Shown: positions 46,845 through 56,061, counted from the first letter of the stretch. The stretch is 64,000 bases of DNA from Hyphomicrobiales bacterium (GCA_017305935.1 JAFKJU010000029.1:21579-85578), one strand, 5' to 3'. Program-made: numbers and translations. The notes: generated by a model from the letters alone, not told the origin.

Positions 46845-48016
46845 GCCGGCAACTGCTTGTCACCTTCAATGCCGGCTCCTCCACGGTCAAGATCGGCCTG
46901 TTCGCCATTGAAGGCGGTGGCCTCACGCGAGTCGGCAAGGGAATGATCGATTTCCGCAAGGCCCCGTTGCGCTTCGAGCTTTCCGAAGGCCCGGATCGCT
47001 TCGATGTCGAGCTGGAAGCCAAAGCGGAGGAAGAATTGGACGAGGTCTTGCGCGAAGCGTTCGATCGGCTGTCCTGGCACTATGATTTGTCCGGCATCGC
47101 CGCTATCGGCCACCGCGTTGTGCACGGCGGTGACTTGTTTGACGGACCGGTGCTCATCAACGATCAGGCGATGTCGCAGATGGAAGCGCTGATACCGCTT
47201 GCGCCGCTCCATCAGCCCCAGGCGCTGCGCCTTGTCCGGGCGATCGCGCGCCTTCGTCCGGAAATCAGGCAGACCGCCTCCTTCGACACGGCTTTCCATC
47301 GCACGCATGCCGAGGTCGTCCGCCGCTTCGCCCTGCCGAGGCGGCTCTACGAAGAGGGTATCAAACGCTATGGCTTCCACGGCCTTTCTTATCGATCGAT
47401 TGCCAACCAGCTTATCAGCAAATGGCCGGAGCAGGCGGCGGGCAAGGTCATCGTCGCCCATCTCGGTTCCGGCGCCAGTCTTTGCGCGATGCACAACTGC
47501 GTCAGCCGCGACACCAGCATGGGTTTCTCGACGCTGGACGGGGTGCCGATGGCGACGCGTTGCGGGGCGCTCGACGCCGGCGTGGTCATACACCTCTTAA
47601 AGGCCGGGCGAGATCCCGGCGAAATCGAGGATCTCCTCTATCACCGTTCGGGTCTGCTGGGCGCTTCCGGCATCAGCGCCGACAGCCGCGTGCTTCTGGA
47701 GAGTGATGAGCAGCAAGCCAAGGAAGCAATCGAGCTGTTCACCTTCAGGGTCGCCGGTGAGATTGCCCGGCTTGCCTCGACGCTGGGCGGCCTCGACACT
47801 CTCGTATTCACCGCCGGGATCGGCGAGCATCAGCCGACGATCAGAGCTGATATCTGCACCCGGCTGATGTGGCTCGGCATTGATCTCGATCCTGGAGCGA
47901 ACGCCGGGAGCGGTCCCGTCATCAGCAGTCCTGCCAGTCGTCTTACCGTCCTTGTCATCCCGACCGATGAGGAGCAGGTGATCGCCACTGACGCCTTGAG
48001 AATCTCGGGAGGCTGA
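46841..48016 (+). CDS. ackA: Acetate/propionate (acyl phosphate) kinase
   Basis: Substrate-level ATP synthesis from acyl phosphate. 391 residues of the acetate and sugar kinase fold: N-terminal phosphate loop FNAGSSTVKIGLF, IGHRVVHGG, DTAFHRTH, FHGLSYRSIANQL, AHLGSGASLCAMHNCVSRDT and TAGIGEHQPTIRADIC are all present. The ATG overlaps the Pta stop, so stoichiometric expression with it is likely. Acetate is the usual substrate; propionate or butyrate remain possible given the hydratase fusion upstream. Confidence 0.95.
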   Translation: MSRQLLVTFNAGSSTVKIGLFAIEGGGLTRVGKGMIDFRKAPLRFELSEGPDRFDVELEAKAEEELDEVLREAFDRLSWHYDLSGIAAIGHRVVHGGDLFDGPVLINDQAMSQMEALIPLAPLHQPQALRLVRAIARLRPEIRQTASFDTAFHRTHAEVVRRFALPRRLYEEGIKRYGFHGLSYRSIANQLISKWPEQAAGKVIVAHLGSGASLCAMHNCVSRDTSMGFSTLDGVPMATRCGALDAGVVIHLLKAGRDPGEIEDLLYHRSGLLGASGISADSRVLLESDEQQAKEAIELFTFRVAGEIARLASTLGGLDTLVFTAGIGEHQPTIRADICTRLMWLGIDLDPGANAGSGPVISSPASRLTVLVIPTDEEQVIATDALRISGG

Positions 48017-48019
48017 GCG

Positions 48020-48793
48020 ATGGCTGCGATCGTTGATATATTCGGAAGACGTGGCCTCGTCGTCGGCATCGCCAACGATTCCTCCATCGCAGCCGGCTGT
48101 GCAACCGCGTTCAAGGCTGCCGGCGCCGATCTGGCGGTCACCTATCTCAACGATAAGGCTGTCCCGTTCGTACGCCCGGTCGCCGATGCCCTGGGCGCGT
48201 CGCTGTTCATGCCCTGTGACGTTCGCATTGATGGGCAGCTCGAGGCGGTTTTCGACACCATAGCAAATGAATGGGGCCGCCTCGATTTCTTGCTTCATTC
48301 GATCGCCTTCGCGCCACGACAGGACTTGCAGACGAGCATCGTCAACTGCTCCGCTGACGGTTTCGCGCAGGCCATGGATATATCGTGCCATTCCTTTATC
48401 CGAATGGCGCGGCTCGCCGCCCCGCTGATGAAGGAAGGCGGATCCTTGATAACCGTCAGCTTTTTCGGGGCTGAGCGCGTCGTCGACAACTACAATCTGA
48501 TGGGACCGGTGAAGGCGGCCCTGGAAGCAAGCGTACGCTACCTGGCCGCCGATCTCGCAGCGCGGGACATCCGCGTCCATTGCCTGTCCACCGGGCCGAT
48601 CGCCACCAGGGCAGCTTCCGGAATCGAGCGTTTCGATGAGCTCATCGACACGGTGCGTGAGAGAACACCATCGCGACGCCTCGTGAGCATCGCTGAGGTT
48701 GGGCGTATCGCCGCATTCCTGGCAAGCGAGGCGGCAACGCCTCTGTCGGGGTCGGTGGTATACGCCGACAACGGTTTCCACATCACGGCCTAG
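48020..48793 (+). CDS. fabI: Enoyl-[acyl-carrier-protein] reductase, FabI type
   Basis: A 257-residue short-chain dehydrogenase of the FabI class: GLVVGIANDSSIAAGCATAF nucleotide site, LHSIAFAPRQDL, and the FabI active site ERVVDNYNLMGPVKAALEAS with catalytic tyrosine and lysine (Y-x6-K). It reduces enoyl thioesters with NAD(P)H. A housekeeping copy is expected elsewhere, so this one may balance redox or supply acyl chains for the PHA/Pta operon. Starts 3 bases after ackA. Confidence 0.92.
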   Translation: MAAIVDIFGRRGLVVGIANDSSIAAGCATAFKAAGADLAVTYLNDKAVPFVRPVADALGASLFMPCDVRIDGQLEAVFDTIANEWGRLDFLLHSIAFAPRQDLQTSIVNCSADGFAQAMDISCHSFIRMARLAAPLMKEGGSLITVSFFGAERVVDNYNLMGPVKAALEASVRYLAADLAARDIRVHCLSTGPIATRAASGIERFDELIDTVRERTPSRRLVSIAEVGRIAAFLASEAATPLSGSVVYADNGFHITA

Positions 48794-48825
48794 CCAGAAG
48801 GCGGGCTGATGCAAACTAAGTCGGG

Positions 48826-48845
48826 GTCGCCGCTCGCGCGGCGAC
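48826..48845 (+). terminator. GC-rich hairpin after fabI
   Basis: GTCGCCG (48826-48832) and CGGCGAC (48839-48845) form a perfect 7-bp stem with a CTCGCG loop, 33 bases after the fabI stop. No T-run follows, so it may be a weak terminator or an mRNA-stabilising structure. Confidence 0.4.
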
Positions 48846-48911
48846 AGGGTGAACTCTGTCATATCGAGAGCGCGATGCTTCGAATGCATAAGTAAGAAAT
48901 CGGTTCAGTCA

Positions 48912-50030
48912 ATGCGTGAATTCAGTCTACGCCTTACGCTACTTCTTCTCACAAGCCTGCTTGCAGCCTGTGCCGGCCGCCCCGGCCCGGAACTGCTCGC
49001 CCAGAGGGCCGAAGCCGTTCCGGGGGCCAAGCTCACGACGGTTTATGTGGCGACCACGCGCAAGCGTGATGAGAACGGTATCTACACGTCGGGTCGTAGC
49101 CGCGAGGTTAGCTATATCCGCTACAGGGTCTCCATCCCGCCAGGTCACAAGACGGGCAATGTCGAATGGCCGAAATCGAAGCCGAACCCGAAGACGGATT
49201 TTGTCACCGTCGACCAGCACATTCTCGACGCGGCGACATTCGAGGCGGAAGTCACGCGTAAACACAACGGCAAACCGCCGAGTGTCGGCGTGTTCGTGCA
49301 TGGCTACAACACCAATTTCACCGAGGCCGTGTATCGCATAGCCCAGATGACAGCTGACGCCGGCGTCGATGCCGCCCCGATCCTGTTTGCCTGGCCGTCC
49401 GAAGGCGCTTTGAGCGGCTACGTCGCCGACAAGGACGCGGTGACGTTCTCGCGGGACCAGTTGGCGGATCTGCTCAGCACCCTGGCGCGCAAACAGACCC
49501 AGGGTCCCATCACGCTCGTCGGCCACAGCATGGGGGGATGGCTGACGACGGAAGCCGTGCGCCAACTGCGGCTTACCGGCAAGGACGCGGCGATCCGTCG
49601 ACTGCAGGTCGTGCTTGCGGCGCCCGATATCGATGTCGACGTGTTCCAGGCACAGCTTGCGACGATCGGGACACTGAACCCGCCGATGACAATCCTTGTT
49701 TCCAAGGATGACAGGGCGCTGAAGGTCTCGGAATTTCTATCCACAGAACGTCAGCGCCTGGGCAGGATTGACGTGACGGATCCGAAAATCGAGGAGGCGG
49801 CGCGCAGGGCGAATGTGCAGGTGATCGATATATCGGATATCGAGGCCTCAGACAGCTTCCGCCACAATCGTTTCGTCGGTCTCGCTGCCTACTATCCGAA
49901 GCTTTCGGGCCGGGATGGAACGAGCGACCCCCGAAATCTCAGGCAAGCCGGAGCGTTTGTATTCAATTCGGCTGGCGCGGTCCTTTCCAGCCCGTTTGTC
50001 CTTGCCGGCAAGATCGTCGGCGGAAACTGA
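48912..50030 (+). CDS. Alpha/beta hydrolase lipoprotein (DUF900 family)
   Basis: A 372-residue exported lipoprotein: the signal ends with LLAACAG (lipobox, Cys about 20). The DUF900 hydrolase domain has VGVFVHGYNTNFTEAVYRIA as oxyanion/HG region, PILFAWPSEG, the nucleophile elbow LVGHSMGGWL and the C-terminal SDSFRHNRFVGLAAYY carrying the histidine. Start 48912 gives the intact signal peptide. Probably a periplasmic or outer-membrane esterase; substrate unknown. Confidence 0.88.
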   Translation: MREFSLRLTLLLLTSLLAACAGRPGPELLAQRAEAVPGAKLTTVYVATTRKRDENGIYTSGRSREVSYIRYRVSIPPGHKTGNVEWPKSKPNPKTDFVTVDQHILDAATFEAEVTRKHNGKPPSVGVFVHGYNTNFTEAVYRIAQMTADAGVDAAPILFAWPSEGALSGYVADKDAVTFSRDQLADLLSTLARKQTQGPITLVGHSMGGWLTTEAVRQLRLTGKDAAIRRLQVVLAAPDIDVDVFQAQLATIGTLNPPMTILVSKDDRALKVSEFLSTERQRLGRIDVTDPKIEEAARRANVQVIDISDIEASDSFRHNRFVGLAAYYPKLSGRDGTSDPRNLRQAGAFVFNSAGAVLSSPFVLAGKIVGGN

Positions 50031-50078
50031 CACGACGCGAAGCAGCTTTCTTCACGCAACTATCGCAGGAGAATACTT

Positions 50079-50666
50079 ATGATATTCAATTACACCGCAA
50101 GCCTCGACGCCGCCGACCTGCAACTGTTGCGATCGCGATGGCGATGGCTGCTGGTCGCCGGCATCGTGCTCGTGTTGATAGCTCTTGTCGCCCTCTCCAA
50201 CCTGTTGCTGGCCACGGTCGTTTCCGTCCTCTTTGTCGGTGTCACGATGCTACTGGCGGGTGCGGCGCATATCGTCTTCGCATTTCAGATGAAGCGATGG
50301 GGCCAAACTGTCGGTTTGCTCGTTGTCGGTGTGCTTTATGTCGCGGCCGGTGTGATGACATTCTGGAACCCGGTCCTGGCATCCACTTTCCTGACACTAC
50401 TGATGGCTCTCAGCATGCTCGTCGCAGGCATTGTCAGGACTGCCGCCGGTCTGGCGATCCGCCCGGCTTCCGGTTGGCTATGGCTCGCGGCGGCCGGCGC
50501 CGCGACGGTGCTTGTTGCACTTGTCATCCTTGCGGGCTGGCCGGTCAACAGTTTGTGGATCATCGGCGCACTGCTGGCGATCGACGTCATGGTGACCGGC
50601 TGTGCCCTGAGCGCATTGGCGCTCGCGCTGCGACGGTCCCTCAGGATCGACCGCAATCACGAATAA
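50079..50666 (+). CDS. hdeD: HdeD/DUF308 family membrane protein (intact copy)
   Basis: A 195-residue protein with six hydrophobic helices in two repeats of three, the HdeD architecture; WPVNSLWIIGALLAIDVMV near the end is nearly identical to the frameshifted copy at 37480-38047. E. coli HdeD contributes to acid resistance. AGGAG precedes the ATG. Lies between the hydrolase and a small basic protein in what may be one stress operon. Confidence 0.9.
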   Translation: MIFNYTASLDAADLQLLRSRWRWLLVAGIVLVLIALVALSNLLLATVVSVLFVGVTMLLAGAAHIVFAFQMKRWGQTVGLLVVGVLYVAAGVMTFWNPVLASTFLTLLMALSMLVAGIVRTAAGLAIRPASGWLWLAAAGAATVLVALVILAGWPVNSLWIIGALLAIDVMVTGCALSALALALRRSLRIDRNHE

Positions 50667-50688
50667 GAACCGGAGGTTGGAAACGACA

Positions 50689-50877
50689 ATGAAGCAAACA
50701 ACACCGTTCACCGTGGAGGTCCGAAAGAAACGCCGGATGCAACAGCACGAACTCTCTCCAAGCCGCGCCCTGAAAAAGACAGACGAGACCAGATCCGCGC
50801 CGGAAGGGGAAAACACAGCCCCGAATGAAATCACGCCTCAGAACGACCCTGCGGCCCACCGTCCCCGCACACGGTAA
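50689..50877 (+). CDS. Small basic protein of unknown function
   Basis: A 62-residue hydrophilic, basic protein (MKQTTPFTVEVRKKRRMQQH start). The PFTVEVRKKRR opening recalls small conserved rhizobial proteins of unknown role. GGAGG is 12 bases upstream of the ATG; a TTG at 50677 is an alternative in-frame start. Probably disordered and nucleic-acid-binding by charge; function not known. Confidence 0.55.
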   Translation: MKQTTPFTVEVRKKRRMQQHELSPSRALKKTDETRSAPEGENTAPNEITPQNDPAAHRPRTR

Positions 50878-51016
50878 GGCTGAACGCTGGCCCGCCGGAC
50901 TCCCTGACACAATCGTGAGGCACAAGAAAAAGGATTTTCGCCCTCTCAATCATCAGCTGTTGACTCACGGAGTATGTTCATTAGGGTAAAGCTGATGTTT
51001 GGTGACGAGGGGGGGA

Positions 51017-51865
51017 ATGAAGACGCCAAAAGATATTGTCGTTTATATCGATACAGCCGATGTTTCTGTTTGTCGGGTTTATATTGATTATGCTGTCTCA
51101 CTCGCAAGCGCATGGGATGCGCATGTCGTTGTGGCCTTCGTGCCGGAAGATTTAATCGCCACTCCCTCCCATGGCTTCGCCCGAGGGCAGGCGATCAACA
51201 GCATGATAACCTCCTTCGAAGGGCGCCGGCATGACGCCGAAGAGCAGCTGCGGGGGCTCCTTTCGGATGTAGCGTCCGCTACCGGCGTGAATTGCGAGCT
51301 TCGCATATGTTCCGGTGAAACGGGCGAGGCGCTGATGCTGCACGCCCGCCACGCAGCCTTGGCGATCGTCGGAACGGGGCGTGACCCGGACCGCGCTGAG
51401 ACGGCTCTCACCGTCTCGGAGGATATCATCTTCGCCTCCGGTCGCCCTTCGATCCTTTTGCCCACATTCTGGCAAAGCGATGGCGCCGTGCCCGAGACGA
51501 TCGTGGTTGGATGGAATGCCAGCCGGGAAGCGGCCCGCGCCATTGCCGATTCGATGGCGTTCCTGGCCACCGCTCGCGCCGTCCACGTCGTCGTTGTTCC
51601 CGAGCCCAAGGTCGCGCGGCTTCTGGGGGAGGACCCCGGAAGCGATATCTCTCTCCATCTCGCGCGCCATGGGATCAGGGTGACGCTTGACCGCCTGGAA
51701 GGCAGCAATGCCGGTGATCTGATCCTGTCGCGCGCGGAAGAGGTTGGCGCCGACCTGGTGGTCATGGGCGCCTATGGGCAGTCCCGGATCACCGAGTTCG
51801 TTTTCGGCAGCGCAACACGCACCATTCTGGCCAATCCGAAAATCCCGATCTTTCTTTCGCGATAA
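51017..51865 (+). CDS. Universal stress protein (UspA family)
   Basis: A 282-residue tandem Usp protein. The first half (DIVVYIDTADVSVCRVYIDY) is divergent. The second half has the ATP-binding G-2x-G-9x-G(S/T) signature in VVMGAYGQSRITEFVFGSAT. ATG 51017 follows GAGGGGGG directly; the 50999 start is unsupported. Tandem Usps are typical of low-oxygen and persistence regulons. Precedes DUF1269 and the nqr operon. Confidence 0.9.
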   Translation: MKTPKDIVVYIDTADVSVCRVYIDYAVSLASAWDAHVVVAFVPEDLIATPSHGFARGQAINSMITSFEGRRHDAEEQLRGLLSDVASATGVNCELRICSGETGEALMLHARHAALAIVGTGRDPDRAETALTVSEDIIFASGRPSILLPTFWQSDGAVPETIVVGWNASREAARAIADSMAFLATARAVHVVVVPEPKVARLLGEDPGSDISLHLARHGIRVTLDRLEGSNAGDLILSRAEEVGADLVVMGAYGQSRITEFVFGSATRTILANPKIPIFLSR

Positions 51866-51941
51866 GACGTGATCGTCCAACAGGGTGGGTGGGCCCCGCA
51901 GGCCGTCGGCAAAAAGAGATTACAACACAGGAGAAGAAAAC

Positions 51942-52472
51942 ATGTCCGATCTGGTCGTCGTCGGTTTCGATACGGTTGATGAAGCCGACAAGGTGCTTCT
52001 CAAGCTCGCTGCTCTCAGAAAAGAATATCTGGTCGATCTGGAAGATGCCGTCGTCGTCGTTCGTGACGGCGAAGGCAAGGTCCATCTCAAGCAGAGCCTT
52101 AACCTGGCGGCTCTCGGCGCCACATCGGGCCTTCTCTCGGGAACGATCTGGGGCGGCCTTGTGGGCCTGCTCTTTCTCAATCCGCTTGCCGGCATCGCCA
52201 TTGGCGGCCTGACGGGAGCGGGTGTCGGCGCCTTGTCCGGCTCCCTTGCCGACTATGGCATCGACGATACGTTCATCAAGTCTCTGGGCGAGACCATTCC
52301 AAGCAATTCGTCTGCGCTGTTCGTTCTTGTCCGCAAGGTCCAGCCGGAAAAGGTGCTGGCGGAGTTCGAAGGCCTGCGTGGTCGAGTTCTCAAGACGTCC
52401 CTGTCGCCAGAGCAGGAAGAGAAGCTGAGGATCGCCTTGTCCGAAAATGTAACCGGGTCAGGCAACGCCTAG
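51942..52472 (+). CDS. DUF1269 family membrane protein
   Basis: A 176-residue protein with the DUF1269 layout: soluble alpha/beta N-terminus (SDLVVVGFDTVDEADKVLLK), a Gly-rich hydrophobic hairpin (about 62-98, GLLSGTIWGGLVGLLFLNPL) and a C-terminal soluble part with the IPSNSSALFVLVRKVQPEKV motif. ATG 51942 has AGGAGAAG upstream. Frequently found beside stress proteins; function unknown. Confidence 0.88.
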   Translation: MSDLVVVGFDTVDEADKVLLKLAALRKEYLVDLEDAVVVVRDGEGKVHLKQSLNLAALGATSGLLSGTIWGGLVGLLFLNPLAGIAIGGLTGAGVGALSGSLADYGIDDTFIKSLGETIPSNSSALFVLVRKVQPEKVLAEFEGLRGRVLKTSLSPEQEEKLRIALSENVTGSGNA

Positions 52473-52543
52473 GTGGCCACGCCCGGTTGATGTCCGATCG
52501 GGAAGGGAAACGTCCAGCATCGCTTACGTGGGAGGGGTATTTT

Positions 52544-53791
52544 TTGCAGGTACATATCAGGGGCGGGATCGATCTTCGATGGGAAGGCAAGCCGATAGAC
52601 ACGATTGAAGATGCGGTCGTGGCTCGCTCGGTTGCGCTTATGGGAGAAGATTACCCGCGCCTGCGCCCGGTTATCGATGTCGCGATCGGACAAGCCGTGC
52701 GAGCCGGCGAGCGGCTGTTTACGGATCGTCACCGCCCTCATCTGACGTTTACAGCCCCTGTTGCTGGAACAATCCGCGCAATCTCGCGCGGCGCGCGTAG
52801 AAGCCTCGATTCCATTATTATCGACGTCGAGGACGAAGCCGCCGTCGAATTCGACAGGCCCTCACGGCCAGATCGCATGACCATGCAGTCGCTCCTGCTC
52901 CAAAGCGGTTGCTGGCAGTCATTTCGCACCCGGCCATTCGGTCGGCTCGCCGATCCCCGGCAGGCTCCTGATGCGATTTTCGTAACAGCCACCGATACCG
53001 CGCCGCTCGCAGGTGATCCGGCCCCCGTCATAAGGCGCTTCGAATCATGGTTTCGTCTCGGCGCGGAGGCGCTGCGTCACCTGACCGACGGTCCCGTTTA
53101 CGTCTGTCACGGGGCCGATGCCTCCCCGGCCGTTCCCGAAGCCGTCAAGGCTGTCTGTTTCGCGGGCAGGCATCCGGCGGGTCTGGTTGGAACCCATATC
53201 CATCATCTCAATCCTGTCGGTGTAAACAGGATGGTTTGGCACATCGGCTATCAGGACGTAATCGCGCTGGGATGCCTGCTCGATACGGGCCGGATATGGA
53301 CACGGCGCGTCGTTGCGCTGACCGGACCGGGGACGTGCAGTCCGCGCCTCGTTGTCGCTCCCGCAGGCGCGAATCTGAAAGATCTTTTCGGCGCCTCGCT
53401 CACCGGTCCCTCGGTTCAGTTGCTTTCGGGCTCTCCGCTCGGCGGAACGGTCGAGCATTTCCTGCGGCGTTATGACGTGCAGGCCACCGCCATCCCACAC
53501 AGGCATCCGCTCCGGCGCTCCTTTCTCATGCGCTACCTGACCTCATTCAACGAGCAATTTCCGGCGCCGCTCATTCCCAATGCCGTTCATGAACGGGCCG
53601 CGCCTTGCGGGATCCTGCCCGCGCCGTTCCTGCGCGCCATCAGCACGGGCGATGTGGAAACCGCCGCGAAACTTGGTGCGCTGGAACTTGTGGAAGAGGA
53701 TCTGGCGCTCCTGAGCCATGTCGACGGGTCGGGCACGGATTATGGCGCCCTGTTGCGTGCGACGCTCGATGAGTTGGAGGAAGCGATATGA
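52544..53791 (+). CDS. nqrA: Na+-translocating NADH:quinone reductase subunit A
   Basis: Peripheral Nqr subunit, 415 residues from a TTG start at 52544. That start is preferred because GGGAGGGG lies 8 bases upstream and the protein then begins MQVHIRGGIDLRWEG, matching the family N-terminus; ATG 52490 would add 18 unrelated residues. Landmarks are RPVIDVAIGQAVRAGERLFT, HLTFTAPVAGTIRAISRGAR and FAGRHPAGLVGTHIHHLNPV. First gene of nqrABCDEF-apbE-nqrM; overlaps nqrB by 4 bases. Confidence 0.92.
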   Translation: MQVHIRGGIDLRWEGKPIDTIEDAVVARSVALMGEDYPRLRPVIDVAIGQAVRAGERLFTDRHRPHLTFTAPVAGTIRAISRGARRSLDSIIIDVEDEAAVEFDRPSRPDRMTMQSLLLQSGCWQSFRTRPFGRLADPRQAPDAIFVTATDTAPLAGDPAPVIRRFESWFRLGAEALRHLTDGPVYVCHGADASPAVPEAVKAVCFAGRHPAGLVGTHIHHLNPVGVNRMVWHIGYQDVIALGCLLDTGRIWTRRVVALTGPGTCSPRLVVAPAGANLKDLFGASLTGPSVQLLSGSPLGGTVEHFLRRYDVQATAIPHRHPLRRSFLMRYLTSFNEQFPAPLIPNAVHERAAPCGILPAPFLRAISTGDVETAAKLGALELVEEDLALLSHVDGSGTDYGALLRATLDELEEAI

Positions 53792-54594
53792 TCGCCTTCT
53801 TCCATGACCTGCAGGCGGGCCGCGTCGGCCGCACCTTGTTGTCCGACAGCGCCACGCCCGCGCTGCTCGGCGTGATCGTCCCGGTCGTGTCCGCGCTTGT
53901 CGCAGATACGGAACAGTTCGCAGCGCGGCTGCTGATCTCTGTCAGCCTGACCCTTGCGTGGCAGCATGTCTTCACACGTGTCCGGGGTCTCAGGCCGGGA
54001 CTTGACGGTATTGTCGCCGCCACGCTGATCGCCCTTCTTGTCCCGGCCGATGCGCCGCTCTGGCAGCTCGCTTTGGGCGTCAGCTTCGGCGTGGTGATCG
54101 CCGAACAGGTGTTCGGTGGGCGCGGGCGCAATTTCGTGCATCCTGCCGTCGCCGCCCTTGCCTTCGTGATGTTCTCCTTCACTGAAATCGACTATCGAGC
54201 CGGGCCAAACATTCCTCTGGCGGCATTGCTTCCGGCTTTGGTTCTCCTGCTCCTCAGCGGCCAGGCGTCATGGCGATTGCTGCTTGCGGCCTACTGCACG
54301 ATGGCCCTCATGGTTTGGGCGCAGGGAAGCGATCCGTCGGTCAACCTGCTTTCGGGTGCGATCGGCTGCGCGATCCTCTTTCTGGCGGCAGATCCTGTAT
54401 GTTCCTGCACGACAAATCCAGGTCGTTTTGCACAGGGCATTCTGACCGGCGTGCTCATCGGCCTGTTCTCGCAGGCCGGATCGACTTTTGGAGCCGCGAT
54501 CTTCGCGATCCTGATGAGCAGCATTTTCGCACCATTGATCGATTACGTGGTCGTGGCGATCCATGTAAGGCGGAGGGCAAGGCGACATGGCTGA
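53788..54594 (+). CDS. nqrB: Nqr subunit B, short form lacking the FMN-attachment segment
   Basis: A membrane subunit of 268 residues with about 8 helices, markedly shorter than typical NqrB (about 400). The conserved blocks PLWQLALGVSFGVVIAEQVF, GGRGRNFVHPAVAALAF and LFLAADPVCSCTTNPGRFAQ are present. Between FVMFSFTEIDYRAG and SGQASWRLL the usual SGAT block (covalent FMN on Thr) and roughly 50 surrounding residues are missing; the N-terminal extension is also short. It may carry no covalent flavin, or the complex may differ. Overlaps nqrA and nqrC. Identity is certain from context; FMN absence is judged from memory of Vibrio NqrB. Confidence 0.9.
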   Translation: MIAFFHDLQAGRVGRTLLSDSATPALLGVIVPVVSALVADTEQFAARLLISVSLTLAWQHVFTRVRGLRPGLDGIVAATLIALLVPADAPLWQLALGVSFGVVIAEQVFGGRGRNFVHPAVAALAFVMFSFTEIDYRAGPNIPLAALLPALVLLLLSGQASWRLLLAAYCTMALMVWAQGSDPSVNLLSGAIGCAILFLAADPVCSCTTNPGRFAQGILTGVLIGLFSQAGSTFGAAIFAILMSSIFAPLIDYVVVAIHVRRRARRHG

Positions 54595-55405
54595 CGCTCG
54601 TCCTCCCAGCCCGCGCCCGGGCATGTGGCGCCGCTTTCTGAACCGTCCGAACACCGATGGCGTCAAGACGATCGGCATGTCGCTTCTGGTGGCCATTGGC
54701 TGCGGCTTTACCGTCTCCATCGCAGCGGTCGTCCTGCGGCCGATCCAGCAGGCCAATATCGTCGCCCAGCAACAGGGCCGCATGGTGCAGATGCTGGAAA
54801 ACGTTCCGGGCATCGGGGAGATATTGAAGGAATCTGGCGCAAGCGGCGTCGAAACGCTCGTCATCGACCTCGCAAGCGGAACGGTCGCCGCCGATGTCGA
54901 TCCGGGAAGCTTCGATCAGCGAGCGGCGGCGGCGGACGCAGAGCGAAGTTCGGCCCTGCCGCGCGCTGACGACCTCGCTGGTCTCAGCCGCCGCGAAAAC
55001 CACGCGCTTGTCTATCTTCTGCGCCGCGGCGAGGAACTGGCGCTCGTTGTGCTTCCGGTCCGCGGCGCCGGCTACCAGTCGACCATCCGGGCCTATCTGG
55101 CGCTGGAGGCCGATCTCGACACCGTTGCCGCCTTCACGGTTTATGAGCAGGGTGAGACGCCCGGCCTCGGCGCCCGCGTCGCCGAGGACGGTTGGCAGGC
55201 GCAATGGGCAGGCAAGCGCATCTTCGACGATGGCGATTTCGCCATTTCCGTGGTGCGCGGCAATGCCAGCGGCCCCAATGAAGTCGACGGCATCTCCGGC
55301 GCCAGCGTCACGAGCTATGCGATCTCGGACATGCTCGAATTCTGGATGGGCGAGCACGGCTTCGGGCCGTTTCTCGACAGGCTGAAGAAAGGCGAGATCG
55401 AATGA
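54587..55405 (+). CDS. nqrC: Nqr subunit C (FMN-binding)
   Basis: A 272-residue subunit with one N-terminal membrane helix (about 25-45, MSLLVAIGCGFTVSIAAVVL) and a periplasmic FMN-binding domain ending in GISGASVTSYAISDML. The final threonine of S-G-A-x-x-T, the covalent FMN residue in NqrC, is kept, with Ser in place of the usual first Thr. Also present: TVYEQGETPGLGARVAEDGW. Overlaps nqrB by 8 bases and nqrD by 4. Confidence 0.93.
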   Translation: MADARPPSPRPGMWRRFLNRPNTDGVKTIGMSLLVAIGCGFTVSIAAVVLRPIQQANIVAQQQGRMVQMLENVPGIGEILKESGASGVETLVIDLASGTVAADVDPGSFDQRAAAADAERSSALPRADDLAGLSRRENHALVYLLRRGEELALVVLPVRGAGYQSTIRAYLALEADLDTVAAFTVYEQGETPGLGARVAEDGWQAQWAGKRIFDDGDFAISVVRGNASGPNEVDGISGASVTSYAISDMLEFWMGEHGFGPFLDRLKKGEIE

Positions 55406-56061
55406 CTATCCCTTTCCGCAACCTGACAGATCCGCTCATCGACAAGAACCCCGTCACCGTCCATATCCTCGGCATCTGCTCGGCACTGGCGGTCACGACA
55501 TCGATGTCCACCGCTCTCACCATGTCGATCGCCCTGACCGTCGTGCTCGGCCTGTCGGCAGGCGTCATCAGCGCCATCCGCCGACACATCCCGTCCTCCG
55601 TGCGCATCATCCTGCAGATCACCATCATCGCCTCGCTGGTCATCGTCGCCGACCAGATGTTGCAGGCTTTTGCCTATGAGATGAGCCAGCGGCTGACGGT
55701 GTTTGTCTCGTTGATTGCCACGAACTGCATCGTGCTCGGGCGCACCGAAGCCTATGCGCTGCACAATCCGGTCGTTCCCAGCATCGTGGATGGCGTCGGC
55801 AATGCACTCGGCTACAGCCTGGTGCTGCTCACTGTCGCCGCCATCCGCGAGTTGTTCGGCGCCGGAAGCCTGTTCGGCGTCGGCCTGCTGCCACTCGTGG
55901 CCGACGGTGGCTGGTACCAGCCACTCCGTCTTATGCTGCTCGCGCCGAGCGCATTCATCATCCTTGGCCTTCTGGTCTGGGCTGTTCGCAGCCTGCGCCG
56001 GGGCCAGAGGGAAGCGCCTGAATTCGAGTTGCGCGAGCAGCAAAGGACGACTGAGACATGA
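55402..56061 (+). CDS. nqrD: Nqr subunit D
   Basis: A 219-residue integral membrane subunit, six helices, of the RnfE/NqrD family. It shows [20 protein letters not shown] and [20 protein letters not shown], the half-channel loop with the conserved cysteine that takes part in the membrane Fe-S site shared with NqrE. Full length. Overlaps nqrC and nqrE by 4 bases each. Confidence 0.95.
   Translation: MTIPFRNLTDPLIDKNPVTVHILGICSALAVTTSMSTALTMSIALTVVLGLSAGVISAIRRHIPSSVRIILQITIIASLVIVADQMLQAFAYEMSQRLTVFVSLIATNCIVLGRTEAYALHNPVVPSIVDGVGNALGYSLVLLTVAAIRELFGAGSLFGVGLLPLVADGGWYQPLRLMLLAPSAFIILGLLVWAVRSLRRGQREAPEFELREQQRTTET

Noticed and set aside
47597..48889. Minus-strand frame of 430 codons across ackA and fabI
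   Set aside because: Spans the boundary of two well-supported plus-strand genes and resembles nothing; antisense shadow.
52473..52543. TTGATGTCCGATCGG before nqrA as an FNR box
   Set aside because: Only the left half-site matches; the right half lacks TCAA at the correct spacing.
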